From an uncultured Sphingobacteriaceae bacterium (GTDB lineage Bacteria > Bacteroidota > Bacteroidia > Sphingobacteriales > Sphingobacteriaceae): a stretch of 64,000 bases of DNA. The translations under genes were made by a program, and so were the position numbers. Below the pieces are notes generated by a model, which saw nothing but the letters and a program-made list of their open reading frames with translations, ran no database searches and was not told the DNA's origin. The DNA lies in assembly GCA_946480915.1 (NCBI GenBank), contig CAMLLO010000019.1:1-64000 (forward strand), given 5' to 3'. This document shows positions 1 to 12,071 of the stretch, in pieces; the stretch's first letter is position 1; each line of letters opens with the position of its first letter.

Positions 1-426
1 CAAATCGGAAGATTTCATAAGCACCATTGCCCGGTTTGAATCCCAACCCTTAGCTGCTACCATATCAGTAGCTACCATATAGAATGTTTTTCCATCGGCG
101 CCACGCAAAATATGAGGGTCTCTCACTCCGCCTGAGGAACTTATTTGGGCTGAATTTAAAATCGGTTTGTTATTGTTCAGTGCTCTGAAGTTATAACCAT
201 CATTACTAATTGCAAAACGGATCGATTCTGCATCCTTTTCATTCCCCGTAAAGTAAGTAAACAAATAGGCGCTATAGTTTTCAGATGGAACTCCTTTGTC
301 AGCTTTAAGATCTTTTACGGCGACCTGCTGTCCCATTGTGGGTGTAAAAAGATTCAATGCAAAGCCTAAATAAAGCCATTTCCAGGCTTTGTTTTTTCTA
401 ATAATCCCTTTGGTGTTGAAATACAT
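1..426 (-). CDS. GH43-like glycosidase, N-terminal part (cut by window edge)
   Basis: My translation from the ATG at 424-426 gives a signal-peptide-like start (KAWKWLYLGFALNLF, ending near Gly-Gln-Gln). It continues with YLFTYFTGN, then SIRFAISNDGYNF and SGGVRDPHILRGADG. The 'RDP' after a glycine-rich stretch and the 'F.YF' opening strand are typical of five-bladed GH43 arabinosidase/xylosidase-like enzymes, where that Asp is the catalytic base. About 142 residues are visible and the rest lies outside the window. It would be exported and act on arabinose- or xylose-containing glycans. It is the last visible member of a leftward CAZyme run, 15 nt beyond the stop of the GH27 gene, so the two are probably co-transcribed. 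Substrate is not determinable. Confidence 0.7.
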   Translation of the reverse strand, partial: MYFNTKGIIRKNKAWKWLYLGFALNLFTPTMGQQVAVKDLKADKGVPSENYSAYLFTYFTGNEKDAESIRFAISNDGYNFRALNNNKPILNSAQISSSGGVRDPHILRGADGKTFYMVATDMVAAKGWDSNRAMVLMKSSDL

Positions 427-441
427 ATTGATTTAAATTAT

Positions 442-2295
442 CTACTTTGACGCTTTAGTAATTTTATATAAGCCCGCTCCATGTCTGTTAATTTCGGGAG
501 AAAATTCTCCTGAAAATTTGCCCAGCGCTTTTCCTGACCATAAATCTGTAATCGAACAATCTGCCATAAAACCAAGTTTTTTCAAGTCTACCGGAATTCT
601 TGTAGTGGCAGGAGGCAAAGGACCTGATGGATTTTGAGTAAAGATCAGAAACTTAACAGAGGCACCCACATTTTGAATTACACATGCTTCATCTAAGCCA
701 ACCATTGCTTTAAAACGCGTATATCCTTCCGGGATATCAAATTCTATCATCGAATGGGAATGAGTACCTATGCCATCTGCGTATGTTACTTTATTTACTG
801 TAAGAGCATTTCCTGAAACACTTTTGTTAATCCCTGGCTTTCCCCAGCCGGAGGTAGCTTTTATCCACTTCAAACTGCTAAGCTTAAGAGAATCTTTACC
901 ATTGTATAACGTCGGAGCGATCCAGTCGGCGTGATCCCAATCGGTATTATCACCTCCATCATCTACAACCAGATACAGTTTTTTTGCATCCGTGATATCA
1001 ACATCAACCGGCTTACTATATCCGGGTGTTGACCTGGTTATTAACCCACTGTTCCAGGCAGCTTTCTCTTCAATTGCGTTCTGCTGATCCATCGTGTTAA
1101 AGACAGCTAAATATTTAGCTCCGGTACCCGATTCATCAGCAATCCAGACGGCCTTATCTTCATCCATAAAAAGAGGCTTATTGTTGGTGCTTTCGTTCAA
1201 AACTTTCAGCACATTTTTGTTTGTCAGCAAAGAGAGAGTGAAAGGATCATTATCCGGAAGGTTACCTCCAAACATTAAAGGAGATTTAAAAATACTCCAC
1301 AAGGTCATTAATGTATATTGTTCATCCCGCGTAAAAGCGGTCATGCGGGGGTTGCCTCGTTCTGCCCGGATGCCAATACGGCCAAGGGGCAACATATCTC
1401 CGTCGGGGTATGCGCCGTATGAACGCCACCTATTCCAGCGTTCAAACACAGCAAAATGTTCTTTTAATTGTTGCCAGCTATCCCAGAAATCGCCTACAGT
1501 ACGCCACATATTAGCATTTTTCTGAACATGATCCGCATGAGCAATTGGCGTCTCACCCGGCGAAGTACTTAATAGAATTTTGCGCCCGGTACGATCTATG
1601 GCCTTCCGGATCATCTCAATTTCGCCTTCAAAATAGATAGGAGAAGAAAGGTCGTCTACTTTAACGAAATCAAGTCCCCAGGAGGCATAAAGCTCAAACA
1701 GAGAATTGTAATATTCCTGTGCGCCTACCTTTCCAGGAACTATGGTATACATATCATGTAGCCAGCGGCACTGATCCTTTTCGGAATAAATATCTCTGGC
1801 AGATACACTGGTTCCTTTTATCGGTGTGTTTTGTTTAACGGCAATTACCGGAATACCCCGCATGATATGAATGCCAAACTTCAAACCTTTACCATGAAGA
1901 TAATCAGCCAGGGGTTTAAAACCCTTACCTCCTGCTGCTGAAGGAAAGCGGTTTACTGCCGGTAAGAACCTGCCGTACTCATCCAGTACATAATCGGGAT
2001 CTTTTTCATTGTATCCATGTGCTTTATCGTTGCCTACATACCACCGGATATCAACTACAATGTAGTTCCATCCATATGGCTTTAAATATTTTGCCATATA
2101 GTCGGCATTGGCTTTTACTTCAGCTTCAGTTACTGTGGGCCCAAAACAATCCCAACTGTTCCAACCCATAGGAGGAGTCGGCGCCCAACTATGAAAATCT
2201 TTTCGGGTTTGCGCCTGACCTATAAGACCGCATAGTGAAAGGAATAAGGCGGGAAGTATTATTCTTTTTAATGAATATGATGTATGTCTGATCAT
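442..2295 (-). CDS. GH27 alpha-galactosidase with NPCBM-like C-terminal domain
   Basis: The start is set at the ATG at 2293-2295; the longer frame from 2322 begins with TTG and would overlap a TAnnTTTG-type box at 2328-2335. A signal peptide (ILPALFLSLCGLIGQAQ) leads into the GH27 barrel opening TPPMGWNSWDCFG. The nucleophile is the first Asp of KVDD, about residue 214. The stretch from roughly residue 460 to 580 (YADGIGTHSHSMIEFDIP) resembles the NPCBM carbohydrate-binding/beta-sandwich domain seen on many GH27/GH97 enzymes. Retaining alpha-galactosidases of this family remove terminal alpha-Gal (or beta-L-arabinopyranose) from plant polysaccharides. It is probably periplasmic and co-transcribed with the partial GH43 gene. 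Alpha-galactosidase versus arabinopyranosidase cannot be told from sequence. Confidence 0.88.
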   Translation of the reverse strand: MIRHTSYSLKRIILPALFLSLCGLIGQAQTRKDFHSWAPTPPMGWNSWDCFGPTVTEAEVKANADYMAKYLKPYGWNYIVVDIRWYVGNDKAHGYNEKDPDYVLDEYGRFLPAVNRFPSAAGGKGFKPLADYLHGKGLKFGIHIMRGIPVIAVKQNTPIKGTSVSARDIYSEKDQCRWLHDMYTIVPGKVGAQEYYNSLFELYASWGLDFVKVDDLSSPIYFEGEIEMIRKAIDRTGRKILLSTSPGETPIAHADHVQKNANMWRTVGDFWDSWQQLKEHFAVFERWNRWRSYGAYPDGDMLPLGRIGIRAERGNPRMTAFTRDEQYTLMTLWSIFKSPLMFGGNLPDNDPFTLSLLTNKNVLKVLNESTNNKPLFMDEDKAVWIADESGTGAKYLAVFNTMDQQNAIEEKAAWNSGLITRSTPGYSKPVDVDITDAKKLYLVVDDGGDNTDWDHADWIAPTLYNGKDSLKLSSLKWIKATSGWGKPGINKSVSGNALTVNKVTYADGIGTHSHSMIEFDIPEGYTRFKAMVGLDEACVIQNVGASVKFLIFTQNPSGPLPPATTRIPVDLKKLGFMADCSITDLWSGKALGKFSGEFSPEINRHGAGLYKITKASK

Positions 2296-2591
2296 TGTTA
2301 GTTTTCGAAACTGGTTAAACAATAAGTCAAATTTAATTTGGGGTCAAACTCAAATTTGTCCTGAAGAAATCGATACTTCTAAATAATAGCTTACTTCGGA
2401 TTGATTTAAATTTGAAACAGGTTTATTAACTGTCAAACATACAATTAATACTTTTAAGTTGTATGACTTTGCTGATTTTCTTTCGATAGATTATTCTGAC
2501 TCAGTATGTGAAGGGTTCCTTGCGGCGAACCAAATTTTACTCAAAGTCTTAATTATCAACCCGGATTGCGGTACGACAGTTCATTATAAAA

Positions 2592-2626
2592 CAGAAAAAG
2601 TGAACGCCGTTTAAGGCGTCCACTTT
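2592..2626 (-). terminator. Rho-independent terminator after the alginate-lyase-like gene
   Basis: On the minus strand an 11-bp stem (arms at 2615-2625 and 2598-2608, one internal mismatch, six-base loop) is followed by a T-rich run. It sits about 40 bases past the stop at 2662 and separates this gene from the GH27 gene. The rest of the 2296-2661 gap shows only AT-rich sequence and a TAAATTTG box at 2328-2335. Confidence 0.75.
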
Positions 2627-2661
2627 CATCTCTTACCTAAATTTAAATAGTATTAATTAAA

Positions 2662-4347
2662 CTAGGGCGCTACGAAAGCCCACTGCTGATTGATGCTGGT
2701 ATTTGAAGGCCAAAATTGCATATTAGCTCCATCGGCAGTACCACCACCACTATCTAAACATTTACCATTGGCACGGTTGAATATTTTGCAATAACCATTT
2801 TCCAGATTAACAATCTGCCATTGTTGATTCGGACTTCCGCCACTGCCCCACTGATGAACAGTAGATCCGTTCGCTGTATTGTTGTAACTATCAAGGCATT
2901 TTCCACCGGTTACACAGCTTAATTTGTAATAACCGTTGCTGTAAGAAACCATCCATTTTTGGTTATTACTGGTTCCGTCTGTATATTGTTTAACGATGGC
3001 GCCGTCGGTAGTAGCTCCATAATTATCCAACATTTTACCACTTGCGCGATTTCGCAAACTATAGGTACCGTTAGCGATTGGTTTTGAAGATGCGTCGCGG
3101 TAATAGGTTAATGAGCCATAACCTGGCTGATCAAAAGTGGTAGGGTGAACCGCAGCATCGGGACCTCCTTCGGGACGGTGAAGTGCAGCACGTGCCGCTG
3201 TATTTGGAACGGAAACACCTAGTCGATTAGCATAATGGTTGTACACCATCTCATAAATCGGCCGCATCTCACCTCTTTGTGTTGCCGAAATTACGGTATG
3301 AGAATTAGGCGAACAGTTAGTCCCCGATCCCCAGTTATAGGTAGTAAAAGGACCCGTATTGCCGTTATTATAGCTTGCAACATATTCCGAACCCTGCATA
3401 AATCTGCTGCTGCTATACGTGTACATATCTATCCCCTGGTTCCAGGCCATTTCACAAAAAGCACCCATCAAGCCCACGCCGAGTTGAGCATGCCCCTGAT
3501 CACGACCGCTCTCCTGCCATTGACCCAAACCACCAGCATGTAAAAAGGGTATAGCATGTAAAATGGACCCATTTCCAGCACCGGTTTTAAAATAGTTGAT
3601 TGCTTTATCAATTATTGTCTGATTATCGCAAAGGATACCAATGGCAAGCATGGCTGCCATATTGCATAAATCCCAATTCGCCCAGTAATTAGTGATACAG
3701 GCGCCATTGTGGTCCCCGCCAAATGAATTTCCGACAAGAAAACGTTCTACCAGCGGGTAATAATAGACATTCAGCATGTAATTTTTAAAACGAGCTTCGT
3801 CAAATCCCGGGTAGCCCTTCATCATTTCACCTACATTCGCAAATTGGTAGCCAAAAATACCCGAAGCCAGGTAGCGGTCTGCATTCCCTGTAAGGGTAGT
3901 GTGTGTACCAGACCAGTGATTCAGAATATCCCTCGCTTTATTTCCGTTAGCCGTATTTCCATTAATTTTATATATTAAGGCATTTTGATATGCAGCAGCC
4001 ACATCTTTATAAAGTAATGCTACATTATCTCCTGTGCCACCGCGTATTATAGTATCAGTTGCGCGAGAAGTCCAGGTAGAGGAAGAGAGAGGGCTGGCCA
4101 ATAGCTTGTCCCAACTTCCTTTCCAGGGCTGGGCACCGGCATTTACTTTAACCCGCATTCTTTCAAAATCTGCTTCAGTATGAAGTATACCACCAGCATG
4201 AGTTATTGCAAAAGTTTGGGCATTGCCTTGTTTTGAGCCCTGACTTAAAACATTTTCTTCTTGCAAAGATGTTTTAACATCTTTTGTACAGGCCCCGGCA
4301 AACAGCATCAGGGCTGAGCACACAATTAAACTTACTTTTTTTTTCAT
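2662..4347 (-). CDS. Alginate-lyase-fold lipoprotein with C-terminal ricin-type lectin domain
   Basis: Residues 1-20 form a lipoprotein signal with lipobox LFAGAC. Residues about 50-400 match the alpha/alpha-barrel alginate lyase family (PF05426-like): HAGGILHTEADFERM near the start, NHWSGTHTTL, YWANWDLCNMAAMLAIG, and GQWQESGRDQGHAQLG, which carries the Asn/His/Arg/Tyr-type residues expected of the fold. From about residue 425 there are three beta-trefoil repeats (G.CLDS...NQQW), a ricin-B/CBM13-like lectin. The protein is predicted to be anchored in the envelope, to bind a glycan through the trefoil and cleave a uronate-containing polysaccharide. The exact substrate is unknown, since members of this fold also act on other uronates. 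Its own terminator and a long upstream region suggest independent transcription. Confidence 0.8.
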   Translation of the reverse strand: MKKKVSLIVCSALMLFAGACTKDVKTSLQEENVLSQGSKQGNAQTFAITHAGGILHTEADFERMRVKVNAGAQPWKGSWDKLLASPLSSSTWTSRATDTIIRGGTGDNVALLYKDVAAAYQNALIYKINGNTANGNKARDILNHWSGTHTTLTGNADRYLASGIFGYQFANVGEMMKGYPGFDEARFKNYMLNVYYYPLVERFLVGNSFGGDHNGACITNYWANWDLCNMAAMLAIGILCDNQTIIDKAINYFKTGAGNGSILHAIPFLHAGGLGQWQESGRDQGHAQLGVGLMGAFCEMAWNQGIDMYTYSSSRFMQGSEYVASYNNGNTGPFTTYNWGSGTNCSPNSHTVISATQRGEMRPIYEMVYNHYANRLGVSVPNTAARAALHRPEGGPDAAVHPTTFDQPGYGSLTYYRDASSKPIANGTYSLRNRASGKMLDNYGATTDGAIVKQYTDGTSNNQKWMVSYSNGYYKLSCVTGGKCLDSYNNTANGSTVHQWGSGGSPNQQWQIVNLENGYCKIFNRANGKCLDSGGGTADGANMQFWPSNTSINQQWAFVAP

Positions 4348-4567
4348 TTTTGTTGGTTTATAATTTTCAATTAGGTAAGAGATTTCCTCTGGTAGATAAT
4401 TTGATAAGGCAGGAAAAAAAAATTATTATAAAAAATGGCTTATGTCCTTATGTAAACGAATTTTCATAAGGCATACTTCCTTTTTCTATCAAGAATAATA
4501 GATTTAAACTATCGGTTTAGGATCCCGAATATCGGCAGACAGTCTAGATTAAAACAGAGATAAAGTG

Positions 4568-4596
4568 GTCAAACAGAAGGGGCAAATATTGCAAAA
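4568..4596 (-). promoter_or_regulatory. 29-nt conserved intergenic element, copy A
   Basis: Twenty-five of 29 bases match the element at 7273-7301. Read on the minus strand it runs TTTTGCA, ATTTG, CCCCTTCTGTTTGAC. It lies about 220 bases upstream of the alginate-lyase-like gene, in a 425-base gap (4348-4772) with no other gene. Both copies also have a TAAACCGATA string nearby (about 4511-4520 and 7323-7332 on the complement). It could be a promoter, operator or transcribed leader. Confidence 0.45.
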
Positions 4597-4772
4597 GCCT
4601 AACTCCAGGAAGAAATGGGCCAATGCCTAAACACATAATTGAGTGATTTTACTAAGACGATATCACAAAACCAATGAGGCGAGCAAATGTATAGGCGATT
4701 TTAGCAACCCGGGCTTGAATATTTAGTAAATCAAACTCAGGTTACTAACATGCGTTAAATTTTATTGAACCG

Positions 4773-6122
4773 TCACTTAGTTTTTAACACCAGTGTAGTT
4801 ACTACAGGATCAAGTTGTTTTGAATCTATACTGAGAGTGATGCCTGTTTTATCCTGATTAAACTTGATTTTTTTACCATTTATTAATTTGCAACTCAGAA
4901 GTTTCTGATTAATTGCAGGTAATTTTAGATCTGTACTTCCTGTCGCGAGAGTTAATAAATGAATATAGATATTCTTGCCTTTTTGGGTACTTCCATATAC
5001 TCTATCCAAAGGCTCAAAAGGGCCCGGGCGTGTACCATAAATACTTTCGCCGTTCTTTTCCAGCCAACCACCTATTTCTTGCAACCGGGCAACATGCGTC
5101 GCGGGTATCACGCCATCAGGATCGGGGCCGACATTCAGCAGCATATTGCCGCCCCGATCTACCACATTTACCAACATGGTAATCGCCTCTTTAAGAGACA
5201 TTAGCTTTTCTGTTTTATTATATCCCCAGCTTGATCCATTTAGATTTAAACATTTTTCCCATGGTATCTCAATGATAGGACCTTTTACTTCCGCACCACC
5301 TTCATTGACCTGAAAATCACCAAACATCCCCGATCGTGGATTAACAAGAACATCTGGTTGATATTTACGAACCATCGTATTCAGTCTGAGGGGTTCCCAA
5401 AACCAAGCTGCGTCAGCGTCTCCGCCTTTATGCGCAAGCCAGCCGCCATCATACCATAAAATGTCGATCTTACCATAGTTTTTCATTAATTCTTCAACCT
5501 GGCCATATGCTTGCTGCTTCATCAGTGCTGCATTTTCGGGCAGACCTTTCGGATCAAAATACCCTGGGAACCGCCAGTCCATCGGCGAATAATAGAGTCC
5601 TACTGCTAAACCGGCTTTACGACAGGCCTCGGTATACATGGATACAAAATCGCGATGTGAAGCAGTTTCCATGCTGGTAAAGTGACGGTAACTGGAATGG
5701 CTGTCCCATAAGGCGAAACCATCATGATGCCTTGCTACCATAACCATGTATTTCATTCCCGCACGCTTGGCGATAGTAGCCCATTCTTCCGCATTAAACG
5801 ATTTTGGGTTAAACTGATCAGCAAGTTTAGCATATTCATCAGCAGATATTTTCTCATTAAACATGGTCCATTCGCCCCTAGCCGGGATGGAATATAATCC
5901 CCAATGGATAAACATTCCAAATTTCTCATCCCTCCACCATTCCACCTTCTCCGGAGGAAGATTAAGCCCGGGGCCTTTTAAGCCTCTTATTCCGCCTTTA
6001 AAAGCACTATTGCTTTTTTCCATGGACTTTGCTTCGTCAGTCCCCATTTGCTGGCTGCTGACAGTTAATGAAAATATCGATAATGTAAATAACAGAACGC
6101 CTGTCTTAAGAATATTCATCAT
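4773..6122 (-). CDS. GH29 alpha-L-fucosidase
   Basis: The start is placed at tandem ATGs (6117-6122) because the following residues form a clean signal peptide (NILKTGVLLFTLSIFSLTVSS); the upstream in-frame ATG at 6158 would add 12 charged residues before it. The GH29 barrel begins WWRDEKFGMFIHWGLYS, continues with MVMVARHHDGFALWDS (the substrate-binding His-His-Asp) and YDIL-type strand KIDILWYDGGW. The Asp of WYDGG, about residue 225, is the predicted nucleophile. At 449 residues it is a normal single-domain length. It releases L-fucose from glycans in the periplasm. It is separated from the sigma-factor gene by a terminator at 6301-6330 and has its own upstream region. Confidence 0.9.
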   Translation of the reverse strand: MMNILKTGVLLFTLSIFSLTVSSQQMGTDEAKSMEKSNSAFKGGIRGLKGPGLNLPPEKVEWWRDEKFGMFIHWGLYSIPARGEWTMFNEKISADEYAKLADQFNPKSFNAEEWATIAKRAGMKYMVMVARHHDGFALWDSHSSYRHFTSMETASHRDFVSMYTEACRKAGLAVGLYYSPMDWRFPGYFDPKGLPENAALMKQQAYGQVEELMKNYGKIDILWYDGGWLAHKGGDADAAWFWEPLRLNTMVRKYQPDVLVNPRSGMFGDFQVNEGGAEVKGPIIEIPWEKCLNLNGSSWGYNKTEKLMSLKEAITMLVNVVDRGGNMLLNVGPDPDGVIPATHVARLQEIGGWLEKNGESIYGTRPGPFEPLDRVYGSTQKGKNIYIHLLTLATGSTDLKLPAINQKLLSCKLINGKKIKFNQDKTGITLSIDSKQLDPVVTTLVLKTK

Positions 6123-6300
6123 GTTAATATGTTTAAAAGCTTTATTTACTTTAATCAATTAAAGTAAATAAAATTCAATCATCCGCATAGACGGAAGGGC
6201 ATCTCCAGACAAATTTAACTTCTCTCAATTGCCATAGTATTGCAAAATACTACAAAACTTTGTCTTCTCATAAATTGCATCTATCCCTCTTAAATTTATG

Positions 6301-6330
6301 ATTAAAAATCCGCCACTTAAGCAGCGGATC
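6301..6330 (-). terminator. Terminator downstream of the ECF sigma gene
   Basis: A hairpin with arms ATCCGC (6308-6313) and GCGGAT (6324-6329) is followed on the minus strand by TTTTTAAT. It lies about 200 bases beyond the sigma stop codon and just before the fucosidase promoter region. Confidence 0.6.
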
Positions 6331-6532
6331 TAACCAAAAAATGCAACGGGGATGTTGCTAACCAATTTAAAAGGTAGCCCAATTATATTCAGAGATAATA
6401 TCGAATCCGTAGGAACGAACGAGATTTATATCTTAGAAACCCGCAAGAGATTCCTTTTTCGACCGCTCTTTAACCTAGTTTTATGTTTTTGTGTTGAGGG
6501 TTTTATGTATAAGTTACTCAAATTGGAAAAGT

Positions 6533-7105
6533 TTAGGCTGCAACCACGTTATCAGACACCTTAAATTCTGCACGTAACAACTGTACCGCTCGGTAAACAT
6601 GATTAACTACCGATTGGTATTTTATGCCTGTTATATCGGCGATCTGATTATAATTTAAGCTCTCAAAAAAGCTTAAATGAATAATTTCTCTTTGCTTTGA
6701 AGGCAGTTTATTTAATGCCTCATGAACTGCCTTTTTCAGCGAAACATTCTGTTCCTCTGCAATGATCAGATCTTCCATGGAAAATTGAATTTCATCGCTG
6801 CTAAAATTTCCTAACCGGGATTGCTGTGTTTTTAAGCTTCGAAGCAGGTTAATTGATAACGATCGGGCAGCGCGATAGAAATATGCTTTAACATTCTCTA
6901 TGTGTCCTATTGATCCCTTTTTCACCCATAATTTCACAAACAGGTCCTGTACAAGATCATTGGTCATATCCTCATCCTTCAATATACTCCTGGTGTATGC
7001 AAAAAGACCCGGATATAATTCATAATGTAATAAGGCATAAGCTTCCTGCTCCCCTGCACAAACGTGTTTCCAAAGTTCAGATAATTGATGTGCTTTGTTT
7101 ACCAT
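6533..7105 (-). CDS. ECF-type RNA polymerase sigma-70 factor (Bacteroidetes expansion group)
   Basis: The ATG at 7103-7105 is preferred over the TTG at 7153. The 190-residue product has region 2 (EAYALLHYELYPGLFAYTRSILKD, then DLVQDLFVKLW, the core-binding helix) and region 4 (LPSKQREIIHLSFFESLNYNQIADITG, then YQSVVNHVYRAVQLLR, the -35-recognition HTH). Such sigmas usually sit beside a FecR-like anti-sigma and a SusC/SusD pair and switch on glycan-uptake genes. None of those partners is adjacent here, so it is an orphan within the window. Its position between CAZyme genes and the shared upstream element at 7273-7301 suggest local control, which is inference. Confidence 0.88.
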   Translation of the reverse strand: MVNKAHQLSELWKHVCAGEQEAYALLHYELYPGLFAYTRSILKDEDMTNDLVQDLFVKLWVKKGSIGHIENVKAYFYRAARSLSINLLRSLKTQQSRLGNFSSDEIQFSMEDLIIAEEQNVSLKKAVHEALNKLPSKQREIIHLSFFESLNYNQIADITGIKYQSVVNHVYRAVQLLRAEFKVSDNVVAA

Positions 7106-7272
7106 TGAATTTAGTTTAAGTTTGGTCAGTACTGTTTGACGTTTAACAATCAAGTAAATAAGCCCTGTTCAATTTCAGCTTATAGCTGCAGGTGTTATTT
7201 TAAGTGTTAAAAGTTCCTGATTACAAATACTAAGGTCGATAATTTACTCTCCCTTGAGAGAGAGGCAGAATA

Positions 7273-7301
7273 GTCAAACAGGAGGGACAAATGATGCAAA
7301 A
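7273..7301 (-). promoter_or_regulatory. 29-nt conserved intergenic element, copy B
   Basis: This copy matches copy A (4568-4596) at 25 of 29 positions and lies about 170 bases upstream of the sigma-factor ATG. The rest of the 7154-7601 gap holds no ORF or hairpin I can support. A TATTTTG sequence at 7575-7581, about 20 bases before the MetF-like gene, resembles a -7 box imperfectly. Confidence 0.45.
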
Positions 7302-7601
7302 ATGAAGCTTTTTCACTGTACTTTATCGGTTTAGTAAAAAAGTGACCGCCAGACTACCCGGATCTATCAGTAGACGCTGCTGACACATCGCAAAGAATCG
7401 AATTTACCTGCGATTTTCTTTCGAAACAAGAATATTTCAGTACGGTTGATGATCGGCACCAAAAATTGAATAAAACCTCTTAATAAACTCGGAGCTAAAA
7501 GTATTAAACAATTCCTTCTAGTATGTTGATCACCGGGCGATTCAAATCTTTATCATTAAAAATTTATTTTTTCCTATTTTGGCGCTAATAAAATCTCAGC
7601 A

Positions 7602-8570
7602 ATGTTTTTCACAAAGATCAAACGAAAAGAGTCAGGAGTTTTACTTTACGGAATAACACCGCCCAAAATACAAACAGTACCTGAAAGAGTGTGTGAGATC
7701 GCTGCGAAAACTAAAAACGACCTATGTGCTTTAGATATTGATGCGCTGATTGTATATGACGTACAAGATGAATCAGCCAGAACGGATGCAGAAAGACCAT
7801 TCCCATTTACTACCGCTCTCGATCCTTTTGAATACGCAAGTCAGTATTTACAAGATCTTGAAGTGCCTAAAATAATCTACCGGCCCGCCGGGAAATACTC
7901 CAAGGAAGAGTTAGCGCAATGGCTCCAAGGGTTGAAAACTCATCGTTTCTATCCTGTTTTTGTTGGTTTACCCTCTCCCGATTATGTGGTGAAAACCAGT
8001 CTCGAAGAAGCCTATCGAATCTGGAGCGAGCAATATGGAGAACACTCTGTAATCGGAGCTATAACTATTCCGGAGAGACATGCAGTATTGAATGACGAAG
8101 AGGTCAGGATTATGAATAAGGTAGAATCGGGGGTGTCTTATTTCATATCGCAATGCATTTTCAATGTCGACTACACCAAAAAAATGTTGGACGATCTTTT
8201 GTTGGCTTGCCGGCAAAAGAACCAGGAATTACCTACCATCATTTTTACGCTCACCATTTGCGGTTCGGTTAAAACTCTTTATTTTATGGAATGGCTTGGG
8301 ATTCATATCCCGGATGATATTAGAGAAGATCTTAAATTAAGTGACGATCCGGTCAGCCATTCTGTAGAACTGGCCACCACAATTGCCAAAGACCTGATCC
8401 AATATTGCCAGGAAAGATCTATTCCGTTTGGATTTAATATTGAAAGCGTCGCCATTCGAAGAGTAGAGATAGAGGCCTCTCTTGAGCTGTTGAAAGCCGT
8501 TTCTCAATTATTACGGTCAAATGGCTTGCGTAATGAAATAAAAGAGACCGGCCAACCATTGGTTGCTTGA
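7602..8570 (+). CDS. MetF-like (methylenetetrahydrofolate reductase fold) protein
   Basis: The 322-residue soluble protein reads as a TIM barrel of the MetF family. Recognisable parts are YGITPPK near the start, DALIVYDVQDESAR (position of the MetF Asp), PFPF, then GAITIPERH, GVSYFISQCIFN (the 'FF.TQ..F' strand of MetF), and a late PFGFNIESV strand. MetF uses FAD to reduce 5,10-methylene-THF to 5-methyl-THF for methionine synthesis, but this protein is diverged and has no methionine genes nearby. A related non-folate role is possible. It stands alone between a minus-strand sigma gene and the convergent beta-galactosidase gene. Confidence 0.55.
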   Translation: MFFTKIKRKESGVLLYGITPPKIQTVPERVCEIAAKTKNDLCALDIDALIVYDVQDESARTDAERPFPFTTALDPFEYASQYLQDLEVPKIIYRPAGKYSKEELAQWLQGLKTHRFYPVFVGLPSPDYVVKTSLEEAYRIWSEQYGEHSVIGAITIPERHAVLNDEEVRIMNKVESGVSYFISQCIFNVDYTKKMLDDLLLACRQKNQELPTIIFTLTICGSVKTLYFMEWLGIHIPDDIREDLKLSDDPVSHSVELATTIAKDLIQYCQERSIPFGFNIESVAIRRVEIEASLELLKAVSQLLRSNGLRNEIKETGQPLVA

Positions 8571-8674
8571 TTCTGGCTCATTTAAGTCTACGGTAAAGCT
8601 GAAAGTGAATTAGCCATCCCTTTATTTGACGCACAATACATGTGGAATCAGCCATCCGCGAAAGAGAACTTGAC

Positions 8675-11815
<3,141 letters not shown>

Positions 11816-12071
11816 TTATAATACATTAAAACTTAACATACAATGGTAAAAATTAAAGGTTTAGTAATCAGACAAACACCTATAATTTACCAGTTATAGC
11901 AGCATCTTATCCTATGGCTGCTTCAAAAAAAATAAGAGGTACAGCAATACTCAAACATTACGTCGCCGATCCAGACCCAATGGATAATACAGACGGCAAT
12001 TTACGATTACATTTATGATGAATCTTATTATTGATACACGTTGATAGATGAAATTATCAATCATACTGAAA

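Noticed and set aside
1094..1525. Plus-strand ORF of 143 codons inside the GH27 gene
   Set aside because: It is antisense to a clear GH27 domain, has no start context or family likeness, and its composition follows the opposite strand.
1..7105. A complete polysaccharide utilisation locus
   Set aside because: No SusC or SusD gene lies in the window, so only a CAZyme cluster can be claimed.
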